Source: Parasponia andersonii
Taxonomy: Eukaryota > Streptophyta > Magnoliopsida > Rosales > Cannabaceae
Direction: 5' to 3'
Length of the DNA stretch: 64,000 bases
NCBI GenBank assembly: GCA_002914805.1
Contig: JXTB01000026.1
Span: forward strand, 1,036,129-1,100,128
Shown here: piece by piece, positions 1 to 12,300 of the stretch
Position numbering within the stretch: position 1 is the first letter of the stretch
Layout: each line of letters begins with the position of its first letter
Program-made: the position numbers and the translations under genes
Notes under the pieces: generated by a model
What the model saw: the letters and a program-made list of their open reading frames with translations, nothing else
What the model was told of the DNA's origin: nothing
Databases searched by the model: none

Positions 1-706
1 ATGATCGTTTCACAAAGTGATAGGAAATTTATTGGTATATATTCCAGATTATTGGTGTCCCCTAAATAAAGTAATATGAAAATATCCATAAAAATTAAAA
101 ATTAAAAAAAAGAAAGAAAAAGGGAGGAACTGCGTCTTAAGAATGTCAACATCACAAAGAAGAAAGACATTTTGTGATGAACTTTGTGGGTAATGACTAT
201 TGAATCTAATGAAACCTAAGTAGTTGAAGGTATGAATGAAACAACCAATAATTAAGTTAGTTGATGAACGATCACTTGTATATATTTTTTATGCTTCATC
301 TTCAAATTTTCGAAAAAAAACAATAACCATTTTTTATGGGATACATTAAATTAATTTTGGGAATGACAATAGTCCCATGCTTTTTGTCTGTACAAAAAAT
401 TATAAAAAAATGACATTCTATGTACATTAGAATAAATAATGTGATTAATATCTATTGGAATTTTAAATGAAATTAACATGGAGAATATCAATAGTCCAAT
501 ACTTATTATTTTTTTCTTATTTAAATGTCGACTTGTACACACAATTTTAGTATCAAGATTTGCGTTGCATAAAATTTTTTAAAAATATCTGTCATTTTCA
601 TTTCAGATTCTGAAGAAAAATCCAAAAATTCTACTACTTTGAATTCTACTGCAAGAAAGCATTTAGAAGAAGACATGAAGAAGAAATAAATTCACCGGCA
701 AAACGT

Positions 707-958
707 TTGAAAATCGAGGATAGTCATACAGATTCCGAAGAAAAAGATATGCCTTATGGTGACAAAGAAAAAAAGATGCATGATGCTTATGAAATAACTG
801 AAGCCAAAGTGGATGCTGAGGTTGCAAAATACAATTCTCAAGTCCTAAAAGACTTTGAGAAAGAGAACTTGGATGAAATTATGCTCAAGAACGAGGAACA
901 CTCCGAGAAGGTTGCCAAGAGCAAAATGATAGCACTAATACAGGGGTTGATAAAATAA
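707..958 (+). other. Unassigned Lys/Glu-rich open frame, possible exon remnant
   Basis: An open frame of 83 codons, rich in Lys, Glu and Asp, ends in TAA. It has no upstream ATG: the first in-frame ATG is near 749. A pyrimidine stretch ending in CAG at about 604 could be a splice acceptor, so this may be the last exon of a gene or a decayed gene fragment. The composition would suit a charged coiled-coil or nuclear protein, but I recognise no domain. AT-rich DNA with purine bias yields such frames by chance, so confidence is low. Confidence 0.18.
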
Positions 959-1143
959 GCTTACGGGTTTCATAACCATATACATGGGTTGATATTTGAC
1001 ACTTGTGATCATAAGAAAGAGAAAGTATATCCCATTATTAAGAACAACACAGTACATAAGGTAAGATATAAAAAACACCGTCCTAGAGAAAAGAAGCATA
1101 TATGAGAATTACATTAGACTAACATCGAATATGGGCGATTGTT

Positions 1144-1448
1144 ATTCATTAATAAATCTTTGTAGTGTGACACTTTGAACAAGATCGGTCGTTTTTCATT
1201 AAGAAACCCTATTAGTATGACATTTTGAATTGGATTAGTCATTCTTTATTAAAAAAATCTTTTTGTGTGATACGTAGAATTAGATCGATCATTATTCATT
1301 AAGAAACCCTATTAGTGTGATACTTCGAATTGGATCGATCAGTGTTCATCAAGAAACTCTACTATCATAAGTGTATCACTAGATCAAATGTTCTATATTA
1401 AGAAACTGTTTTAGTTTGATACATCGAATTAGATTGGTCGTTTGTTCA
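1144..1448. repeat. Degenerate minisatellite, about 51-bp unit, six copies
   Basis: Six diverged units start near 1144, 1196, 1247, 1297, 1348 and 1398. Each follows the pattern CATTAAGAAACCCTATTAG, then TGTGATAC, then TCGAATTGGATCGATC. Units 2 and 4 are most alike. There is no open reading frame through the array. Confidence 0.7.
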
Positions 1449-1692
1449 TTAAATTGCTATTTTTATTGCAATAGATCATTATCAAAAATTTGTAATGAAA
1501 AATTAAATTGCTATTTTTTTGGGAGTTGCATAAAAACCATAATTAGGAACTTTAATTAAGATATGTATCTTCTCCAGAGCAAAAAAAAGATAAGAAAAGA
1601 TATGTATCTTTTCATCGGGAGTTGTTTAACTATTAATATAATTAAATCTATGTATTGGAAACCTAAACGACATTCCATAGTTTTTCTTCTCA

Positions 1693-1702
1693 CATATATA
1701 AT
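1693..1702 (+). promoter_or_regulatory. Possible TATA box for the 88-codon frame
   Basis: CATATATAAT lies about 75 bp upstream of the ATG at 1776, a normal distance for a plant core promoter. AT-rich DNA makes chance matches common. Confidence 0.25.
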
Positions 1703-1775
1703 GGCATATCTTCTTTTATCATATCACCACATATTCAAATAATTTTCTTATCCTTAACAGAATCAAATAAAAAAA

Positions 1776-2042
1776 ATGTCTTCGTCTCCTCCAAATCTTC
1801 AAAGCAAGGATGTGCCCCAAGGCTCTTCTCCTGATCCTAGTCAAGAATTTCACAACATCATGAAACTTTTGCTTAAGAGAGCTGATGAAGAAGCTAACGG
1901 AGTTCTAATTGAAGACTTTGTAACAGCAACCCACACATTTCTAAAATCTATCAACAAATTGTGGGAGGTGAAGGAGAAGAAGATTGAAGAAACTATGACA
2001 AATATGAACAAAATTTTGAATGTTATGAGGAGATTCACCTAG
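1776..2042 (+). CDS. Hypothetical small protein, 88 codons
   Basis: An ATG in an A-rich context opens a frame that ends in TAG. The N-terminus is Ser/Pro/Gln rich (about residues 1-25). The rest looks helical and charged: a Leu/Lys segment (residues 28-40), then heptad-like Lys/Glu/Met residues from about 60 that could form a short coiled coil. There is no signal peptide or membrane segment. A TATA-like motif lies 75 bp upstream, and the leader is pyrimidine-rich. I do not recognise a family. It could be a small intronless gene, the first exon of a longer one, or a relic of a larger gene. No gene neighbours it; BIO2 begins 4.3 kb downstream. Confidence 0.33.
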   Translation: MSSSPPNLQSKDVPQGSSPDPSQEFHNIMKLLLKRADEEANGVLIEDFVTATHTFLKSINKLWEVKEKKIEETMTNMNKILNVMRRFT

Positions 2043-2451
2043 GAAAACTTATTAGATATTGTCATGATAGGTGCTCGAGAATAGGAATAGTCTAAAAAAT
2101 CTAGACATTTAGGTTTTGGGACATTCAAACGTATTGAAAAAGTAATTAATGAGTAGCACTGAAATTAAATTTTAAAATAAAAAATCATTTTTTTAATCAG
2201 TAGAATATGAATTATAAGATTCTTTTTAAATAAAAAAAATATTTTAAATAAATACCACCTCATTAGGTAAACATCAGATTACCTATCAATTGTAGCATTT
2301 AATTAATTTACTAATTTTGATGCTAATAAATAGTATTAAATTTTTTTGGTCAACTACCAAACTAATCACAACCATAGGATATATATCTAATGACTTAAAC
2401 CATTGTAACCATCCGTGAATAAATATTGTTGTAACCATTTAAACCAGACCC

Positions 2452-2482
<31 letters not shown>

Positions 2483-5012
2483 TACTAAAATACAACTCTT
2501 TTATAGAATTAATCCTAGTTTTAATTTTTTTTAAACACCTATGCCTCTATGTTATTTACAGTCTCACAGTTTATTCGTTTTAACTCAGAGTTTTACCAAA
2601 TTCGAACCACAAGGCCATTATTATGTTCTTAACATATCTATATCCTTGAGTTATGAAAAGTCCATTTTCTTAAGCAAAAAGATAAAAATGTCCTTTGGTT
2701 ATGGTACAATTCGTTTAATGCACCTATTATATCCAATTGCCATTTTTCCATAAACTAACAATGAGAACATGCAATGTTCTTTGGTTCTCTTCCAAGCATG
2801 ATTCTTGTTATCTTTGTTAGTCTTTGATAAGCCCATGAACTTTTTATTTTTTTATTTTATCTTTTTACATGTATTAAAACAAATTCATTTATGCCCTTGT
2901 TAACCCCTACTAGATAACCTTATTTGTCCCTATAGATGGTCAAATCTACAATTACGAAGTATTTTGGGCCAGTAAAAACCTATAGTAACAAAAGGATGTA
3001 AGAGCACTTCTTGGACACTGGGGTGGTACGGACCAAAAGGACTCCGACGATTAAGTCAGTAATCGAAAGCAAAAATGAAAGATAACTATAACTAAGAAGA
3101 AAAGTTAGAGTGAAAGCAGAAGAGAGTAGCTTGACTGCTTGGACTAAGGCTGTTTGAGATTTAGACACTTGCAGTATGGAAAAACTAGAGAAAATGGGAG
3201 AAAAAGAATCTAAGAGAGTATATGCACTAGTCAGATTGCGATGCCCCTTCTTTCGGAGAGGTGCAGTTATTTATAGGGGTCACGGACAACTCTCAACCCC
3301 TTTCATTCTCCTTCAGTTGTGGAATTCCTACAATATCCCGCACAATCTGGAAATCAGTTGAGAATGTGAGCATTTTTTCCGTATTAGACTAAATGAGTGG
3401 AGTCTGACTTGGTCTCTAGGGTTTTATTTTGTTGATAGGTGGCCATTGTTCTTTTTGTAGAGAATTACGTATTTGAGTGATGGGCTCAGTTCCACTTTTC
3501 ATAGAGCTTACCACTTTAACTAAGTCACTGCTAGCCAGAGTGGCAACGGCTCAACCAGAACATCTTAAGATATGAATTTGGATATAATTGAAACCCCTTA
3601 TATTTTTCGGATCTTGTTTTATTGAGTGGGTTGTATTTTGACCACTACAGCCCCACTAAAATTTTAAATTCATAAGTTCTACATGTATTATGAAAAAAAA
3701 TTCAAGTTATACCTTACTTAGTAATTAAAGTTTTGATCACACATTTTTATATTTTTATAGTAAAAAGTTTAATCTTTATGTTTGAGTAAATAAAATACTT
3801 TGTTTTTTTCAATTTTTTTTGAACCTAAATTAATTTTAAAAACTCAACTAAATTCAACTAAACTCATTCATAAAAAAGGAGAAAAAAAGAAAGATAAAAA
3901 ATTAAGAAAAATTTAAGAAGAAAAGAGTCCCCAACAAAAAATAAAATCTATGCGTTTATAGCTATTTCTCCTCTTAAAAAAATTTCTAACTTCACCATTG
4001 TATATGCACCATCAGTCTATAATCAGTAAGTAGAGATCTATGTTTTTTAGACAACAGAAAATTGAGAAAATTTGTTTCAAATTTTTCAAAACAATTTGAG
4101 ATAGATTGATACAAATCATCTGCATCGTTTTAAGCGTATAATAGTTACTTATGCTTGCTGGTCTAGAGACAAAGAAAATTCTAAAACTTCGATGGAATGC
4201 AAGTTTTAAATCTCAAATTTTTAATTAATTAAAAATAAGATGAAAATAACTCTAAATTAAATGTAAATACTCATATGTAAGTAACTAAACTTAAGTAAAA
4301 TTACTTTAAGTGCCTACAATAACTTTCTAAAAAGGAAAAACTATAATAGACCCAACCATTCGCTAGGTTTTTCCGTAAGGCAAAATTACCTCATGTCAAA
4401 CTCAAGAGGGCAACACCACAGTCGTCTATCTTTGGATACCAAAAGTCTAAGTTACTCATATTATAGTTTTGCCCACACATTCTTGGGCCAGAGCCTAGCC
4501 TGGCCTCAAGGGGAGGGCTGGGCTTAGCCTATATTTATTAGCCCACCAAGCTGGCCCAGTACAAGATAGTGGGCTAGCTTTTATTTATTATTTATTATTT
4601 ATTATTATTTTTTAATTAAAAGTCCCATTTTATACCTATAAATATCCCTCTCCTCATTCATTTTTTTCACACTTTTAACTCAATTAAATTCCAAATTCCA
4701 AATTTAATTGTTTCTTTATTTTTTTTCTTTCACATTTTCATTCTAATTCTAAATAATTTTCTTAAGGTTTTTCTTTTAAATTTTTTTTATCAACTCATTT
4801 AGTCTTTTCTAAATTTTTATAAACATAACTTAAATTACATAACGTATTATTTAGTTTTATATCTTTTATTTTTAAAATTTTTAATTAATAATCATAATAT
4901 AATATTTTTTTGAGAATAGAAAAAGTACTCACACTCTTTACTTTCTCTCTTCTTAATTTCTCTCTAATCAATTCTTTTTCCCCTTTCTTTCTCTTATGTA
5001 TTTATCCCTTTC
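2043..5012. other. Gene-free AT-rich stretch
   Basis: No coding region can be supported here. The short open frames (for example 2541-2753 and 3176-3361) lack family resemblance. It contains a (TA)n then (GA)n microsatellite at 2452-2482 and long A/T-rich runs. Confidence 0.6.
2452..2482. repeat. (TA)n/(GA)n microsatellite
   Basis: About eleven TA dinucleotides pass directly into GAGAGAGA. Confidence 0.85.
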
Positions 5013-5262
5013 ACAAGTGGTATTTTTTAAATATTATTTTAAAAGTGGTAGTTTTCTAAATTTATTTTAAAAAGTGGAATTTTCAAAAGTGGTAATTTTT
5101 TAAATATGATTTAAAAAGTGGTAGTTTCTAAATTTATATTCAAACAGTGGTATTTTCAAAAGTGAATTTTTTAAAGTGATACTTTTAAAAATGTTATTTT
5201 TCTAAATAATTTTTTTAAATAGTATTTTTCTAAATTAATTTTAAAAGTAGTATTTTTAGAGT
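5013..5262. repeat. Degenerate AT-rich tandem repeat
   Basis: The motif AAGTGGTA-TTTT-(T)AAAT recurs every 30-40 bp, in variants such as AAAAGTGGTAGTTTTCTAAA, AAAAAGTGGAATTTTC and AAAAGTAGTATTTTTAG. This fits a decayed minisatellite. Confidence 0.6.
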
Positions 5263-5520
5263 TAACCTTTTAATGCAACATCTTACCAAACATAGTACAC
5301 CATACATAGTATTGGAATACAATAGAAACTAATAAATACATCGCAATACCATACAAGACAATATGGCATACCAAATGTTAGTTGCCTAATTACCCAGGGA
5401 AAAAGGAGAAAAGACAAAATTAAAGCCAACACTTTGCTAATCAACAATAAATTAAGAAGGTAATTATGCCAAAAACCCTTTTATTATTTTGACAGTCAAA
5501 TATGTATGTGCCTTTGGCCA

Positions 5521-6060
5521 GGGATGGCAATTCGTGTCAACAGATCGTATTCGTATTGTGTTAATGTCCATGTATAACTACATATGTCTCAATTTGAACC
5601 CAGTTCGCTTAATAATTATGTCAGAAATTCTAATCTGAATGATATATTTATAAACGAGTTGACTCAACAGGATCCATATAACCTATTTATTCAAATGAGT
5701 CATATTCAGATCAATTCAACCCATCACAATTCGTTAACCCGTTTAATCTAAATTAGTTAAAGTATACTTTTTTTAAAAATATATTTAGCATAAATTTATA
5801 CATATTTTATAATTTTAAGATTTTAGTATTTACCAAAAATAAACTGAAATCATATAAAATCTCAATATATGTGCATAATAAAGTCTTAAAAATACACTAA
5901 TACTTTTGAATGTATATTATATTGGTCATAAATAGATTGAATCGAAATTGATTATTTTAATAAGCGAGTCATTATAAGTCAATTTAAGATTGGTAAGCCT
6001 ATTCGAACTCAACCCGTTTAATAAATAAATTCATGAGTCCAATATAATTTTGATAAGACA
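5521..6060. repeat. Dispersed non-coding element, possible non-autonomous transposon
   Basis: The left part reads GGCAATTCGTGTCAACAGAT followed by TCGTATTCGTATTGTG. The right part has AACCCGTTTAATAAATAAAT, and a related AACCCGTTTAATC lies at about 5738. Words of this kind are common in dispersed plant elements. I did not find clean terminal repeats or a target duplication, so the limits are approximate. Confidence 0.3.
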
Positions 6061-6341
6061 AACACAAACTTGTAAACTCTACGTCTCTATCATTAATTGT
6101 CAGCTCTTACAAACAAAAACAAGTCTAATTGAAAAAGGGGTAGGTGAACAAGCAAGTCCATGCCTACCACTAGCATTCATCGACTTTAGTCCCACCTCCC
6201 TACTTAATTTTAGGGGGAAGAAATTGTCTTGAGCTTCTATTTTGCTCCTCTTATTATTTCCTTTATTTTCTCCGCCGGAAACTCTTTCCCACTTCCCTTC
6301 GATTTTCCCGAGAAAATCTCAACGAAAGAAAAGCGCCAAAT

Positions 6342-9300
6342 ATGCTTTCCATTGGCTCCATTTTGCGTCGTACGCAGCTAAGAGCTTCGGTGCTTCAGCT
6401 GCATTCTTGGTATTCTTCTTCCTCAGCAGCCGCAACTCAAGCTGAGAGAACCATCAAAGAAGGCCCTCGAAACGACTGGTCCCGCGATGAGATCAAGGCC
6501 GTCTATGACTCCCCTGTTCTTGATCTTCTCTTCCATGGAGTCAGTATTACCACCATCACCTTTTTTCACTCTTGCTTTCTCTTTTGTTTTGTTCCATCTA
6601 TAAGATAGCATAGGGTTGACTCGACTGTCACTGTAAAGCTTGAAGCTTCTCTAGTCTTGTTTTATATTTGTTAGCTTATAATCTTGACTGCATTGGATTT
6701 GGACCACTGCCCATGTTATAATTTTTCTTTAAAACCCGAAATTTTCTAATGGAATCTGAGAATGTGGGGTGTGAATTAAAGGGTCTTTTAGGATATCACA
6801 GAGTGTATTGCTGCCCTCGTTTGTGTTTGAATTTTGGACTTCTTTTTCTCTACTGTCTTTCTCAAAATTTTGAAAATGGTGGTAAGGTTTATTATGTTAT
6901 TGAAGTCGTTTCCTGCCTTTTCCAGGCGCAAGTTCACAGACATGCTCATAACTTTAGGGAAGTGCAGCAGTGCACTCTCCTTTCTATCAAGACAGGTGGA
7001 TGTAGTGAGGACTGTTCATATTGTCCTCAGTCCTCCAGGTATGATACTGGAGTGAAATCCCAGAAGCTTATGAGCAAGGACGCCGTTTTGGAGGCGGCAA
7101 AAAAGGTCAATTTCTTTTTCCCGTTACATTTCGAATTGCATTTAAGAGATAAGATACCGTCTATTCCCAAGCAACAGCATCTGTTTATTAGCTGGTTCGA
7201 TTTGGTGTTTCTATTTGTGTTAACACTCGATTGGACTGCTATGCTGTCTGATATATATTTGTGTTTTACCTGAAGGATCAATTATAGGAATATGTTAGAC
7301 GCAGGCATACATTTGTCACGAGACAGCTAACTTGGACGCAAACCATCATCACAATTGATGGAAAGATATAACAGCAAAGTGTTACGTACTTACGCATATC
7401 ATCGTATGATTTATATGTCTCATAAGAAACACGCATTGACATAATTTATAGTGGGAATTTAGTGGTCTCGTACTTAACACATGGTGTCTTGTATTTCATA
7501 AAGGTGAAGAGGCTCATTATAAGTATCTCTCCCTTGTCTGAAATTCAAAAGTTCAAACTAGTATGATCTTCGCCTCTTAGGTTAAACCCAATTTGTATCT
7601 TTCACCAACTATAATCCTGGATCATACTGTGATATGAAGTCCCGTGAGTCTTGAAATTCTGTTTTGTTTATCCATCCTGAGAAAGCTTACATTTTCATTG
7701 TTTTTTGTTAGTGTTTTTTGTTTGCTTTTTCCCTTTTACTATCATACCTGCCAATAACCAACAGTATTAGGTATAGAAGGCCTCCTGATTTGAAAGTGTC
7801 AGCATGAGATTTATTGGATTGGTTTTTAGATGAAAAAAAATGTTGAGACATGCTAGGTTGTTTTGCATTTGGGTTGCTTTAAAGAGAGATTTTTTAGTGG
7901 TACATATTTTTTAATTTTGGGGTAAGGAAGAAAGTTGTGTGATCTTACTGTCTTTTTTATTTTTTTGACCTAGAATACTTTTATTTCTAGTAGTAATATG
8001 GTGAAATGTTCTCACTATATCATTGGTGGATAAAGGCCTTCCTAATTCATATCTAAATTGCTTTTTTCTTTCTCCGTATCTGGTCTTTCTCTCTCGTTCG
8101 CACTTAATTTTCCTCTACATGCAATCTATGTCTTGATGAGATCCTCTAGATCATTCACTGCAGATGTTTATTGCCAACAAGTACGATTATTTATTTGCAT
8201 TGCAGTCCAGGGTTAACATTATTGCCTCTTCAAGGAGATGGTTCATTTCCTACTCTAAACTAGGAACCTACAAGTTTTTAGTTATATTTATACATGGTTC
8301 AACATCATGGCCATGTTTAATTATTCGTAATGGATTGGAAAGGGAATAGGAATTAGGAAAATGATTTTCTTTCCCTTCCATTCAAGAGTTTACTTATCTA
8401 TTTGGAATACACTATTCTGGAGAATCCTTCATATAGCTAGTTAACTTTTTGAAAGATAACTCAATTTTTGATTCCTTCTCATTCCTCGTTAAACCTATTC
8501 CCTTTCTTTTCATTATGGATTAATAAACATTATAAGTTCTCTGGGCAGGTGGTGCCTTAGTTTTCTTTACTGTTGATAACCTCCACAGTCTATCAAGGTT
8601 TGTCTGTAACTAATTGCCGGCCATTTAAGTTTTGTGATAGGATATTTTCTTTTAAAAGTTTTATTGCCTTCAAATAGTCATCTTATGAAAAGAACTTCAG
8701 TCTAAAAAACTAGGCTATTTAATTCCCAGCCAATAAAATCTCCTGTCTTCTAATAGAGAGTATATATTGACCATACCATATCTGAGAATGGGTTCAACGT
8801 TATTGATGTGGTGATGCTGTCAGTTATTTTTAGTTAGAAGCATTTATTAACAGTTATTTTTAGTTAGAAGCATTTATTAATTAAGTACAGTAATGATCTC
8901 TAACTGAATCAATGTGATTCCCGTTTAAATTTTATTCTTTATTTGATGCTATTACTGATTTTCATTCTCAATTACTTGTATATAATCAAAATATTTTGTT
9001 TGTAGCACCATTTGGACGTATAATTTTGTTCTTTCTCAGGCAAAAGAGGCTGGTAGTACACGTTTTTGCATGGGTGCAGCATGGAGAGAGACAACAGGAA
9101 GAAAGACGAACTTCAATCAGATCCTTGAATATGTTACAGAAATAAGGTAATAGAATGTATCCTATAGGAAAAAAATAGTCTCTGGAAAGAAATCCATTAT
9201 GTTAAATGCAGATGATTTCATTCCATCCACTAAACCTAACTGTTTTTATCTCTATTACTGTATTATGATTGCTAGATTGTTGTTTCATAGATTAACATTG

Positions 9301-12300
9301 TTGCTGCTGGCTTGTGTTTTATTATGGTTGATATATTTGTTGGGCCCGGTTTTTAATTACATGAGCTTGCATGAAAGATCTGTAAGTTAACATGAGGGTT
9401 ATAGTTTGGTTTGTTTACAAGTCATTTAGTCTTATTTTTGTTAGAGGAGTAATGTTGTAATGTAGTGTATTTTCGTTGAAAGAGTAATGTTGATGTAGGA
9501 TAAGATAAGAAAAGATAGAGAAATAGAGAGAATAGGTAGAATAGCAAGAGATAAACAAAATAGATAAGAAATTAGATAGATTAGAGAGAGACAAAATAAT
9601 ATCAAAGGAGAAAATTAGGAAGAATTAGACAGAAATATAATGAATGAGTAGAAGAGCAATAGAGAATCAAGATAAGAACTTAGAGAGAAAGACATCCATA
9701 GAAGGAGAGAACTCAATAATCATTCATTAATTCATCATAGTCTGAAAAACAATTACATAACTAAGCCTATTTATTGATATGCAATTCAACTCAACTAGAA
9801 AAGTAAACACATTCTAGAAACTAATTGAAACAGAAAACTTAAATCTAGTTACTTGAAATTAAATAACACCTAATAATAAATCTAAATAATCGTAAATGAT
9901 AGTAGTAATATAATTTTCTAATATATTGTATTCTATGTCTACATCACATGTTATGGATTATAATGTTGGTTTGAATTTGTTAAAAGGAAAAATTACACTG
10001 ACACCCTCCAGGTTTCTATGGGTTTGGTTAGAAGTAGAATGACCTCTCTTGACTGAAACTATTTAGAGATACCCCATTTGACTGTAAAACAACCAGAGCC
10101 TGATGCATCTAAAACATTCTGTATATAGTTTTTATGGCTGCATGCATTGATAACTGATCAAATCTAAACCATTGAATTAAGGTAGACTAATTGGTCTAGC
10201 CTACTTTAGGGTTCTGTCAGTCGTAAAACTAAATTTTAGCAGTCAAAAAACCTATTTCTGTGACTAATTTTTAGGTGTAGTCTATTATTATTATTATTTT
10301 GTAAGGGGGTTCACTGTGATCTTGATAAGACTTACGTGTTGTTTGTGTAATTTTTCCTTTATTTAGTTACATTTTTTAAATGGTTCACAACCACATTCCT
10401 TGCTACTTAAAAGTGGTAGTGTACTTCATCCAGAAGAAAATTTCAACATATCCTTGCTAGTATTTTGTATTTTTTGTTTTTCAAAGTTTTGAAATATATG
10501 GTGGAGATTGTCTTAAAATGTTGCATCAGAAATCATCAGAAAATCTCCACAATTTTTTTTTTTTAACTTTTTTGAAAAATGTTTGCAAGTACGCCTAAAT
10601 GTCGCCCGATGCACAAGCTCAGAAAAAGCATCAAATCCAGAAAATGCTGCATTATACTTACAAAAGAACTTGATTTTACAAGTATGATCCCTGTAGCAAA
10701 TTGAAACCATGGACTCATAAGTAAGGGAACCAACCCTTAGACAAATGGTGATCACTGTCTGTTCTCATATTGTACCAATTGACTGGAAAGTTTAAAAAGA
10801 AGTAGTGTTTGTGATGGATATGGTCCCCTGGCTAGGAGTGAGGATTGCTTATATTACCTTTATCTCCCAGCAGGTGGGAAGGCATTAATTGTCACAAGTT
10901 CTGTAAATGCAAATGAGCTACCTAACATCCCTTTCGAGCAAAATAACAAATAAAAATAAAAACATCTTGTACCGCTCGGACCTGCCAGAAGGGATTAGAA
11001 ACATGTATAATCGCAATGGTCATTCCATATTGTAATTTTTTTTCCGAATGAACATTCCATATTGTAATTAACAATCAAATTTATTATAGAAAAGAATTGG
11101 TTCTCTATGATGTGCACATGTTCTCCTGCTGCAGAAGTTAGCATCATTCTTAAAAATGTATTAAGAATTTCTTTTTGCATTGATGTTGAGTTCTGGCCTT
11201 TTAAAGTGAATTGAAATATTCAGAATGCATAAAGAAAATATATATTGTAGTTGAGTGCTAAGTGCATACCGAGTAAAAGCATAAGCAATGTTCAACTTCA
11301 CTATGCTTTTTTCTTTTTTCTTTCTTTCTTTTTTTGGTTGGGTCCATAAATTACATGAATATGACATTTTTACTTATGTTGTTGTAATGTGATTTTTTTT
11401 ATTTTTCTGTTCATCATTTCTTCTGATATATGGTATGTCACACTAGAGTTTTGTCATGTTGCAGGAATATGGGGATGGAAGTGTGCTGCACTTTGGGCAT
11501 GATCGAGAAACAGCAAGCTGTAGAACTCAAGAAGGCAGGCCTCACAGCTTATAACCACAATCTTGATACATCTAGGGAATATTACCCGAACATTATTACG
11601 ACAAGAAATTATGATGACCGCCTGCAAACCCTTCAGTATGTCCGGGATGCAGGGATTAATGTCTGTTCAGGTAAATTTCCTAGCTGGTATGCTTCTACTT
11701 AGGAATGCAGTGGCAACATCAAACAACTATTTTGTTCCTGTATACTGAGATACTTTTACATGCTGGCTCTTTGAACTCTTGAGCTTGCCTTGCTTAACGA
11801 TCAACTACTAGAACATATATGAAAACAGAGAGTTATGTGATTCTGCACAAGGGTGATGCTTTTAGATATTCACTGTTGTTTTCGTTGCAAAATCTGACTT
11901 ACTTATCACAAACACATCCTTTCTTGTCCCTTTAGTCTAGTTCATGTTGTACAATAGCTGTTTCACATTGTGTAAAGGAATACAGAATGGAATATGATAA
12001 ATTATAAATTCTCCTTGACGTCCTTTAAGTTAGCTTAAGATCATTGACACTTGAACTCCTACTTTTCTTGATAGAAATAATAAAATTTCAATTTCATTAT
12101 TTTCTCTTGCACTCGAAGACACCATCACTTGTGTTAACTTTTGGCTCTTGGGGTTATCCAATTTTACTTGAACTTTCTTTTGAGGAATTGGCCGTTCAAT
12201 TACATTTTTTATCGTCCACATGCTTAGTAACACCAAACTTGGATTTTCCTGACAAAAATTTGAACTGATTAGAGTTATTTCGATATCAAGATGCCAAGGA

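Noticed and set aside
6749-7273. 174-codon continuous frame on the + strand
   Set aside because: It runs from BIO2 intron 1 through exon 2 into intron 2. Only 6926-7105 matches biotin synthase; the rest lies beyond good splice sites.
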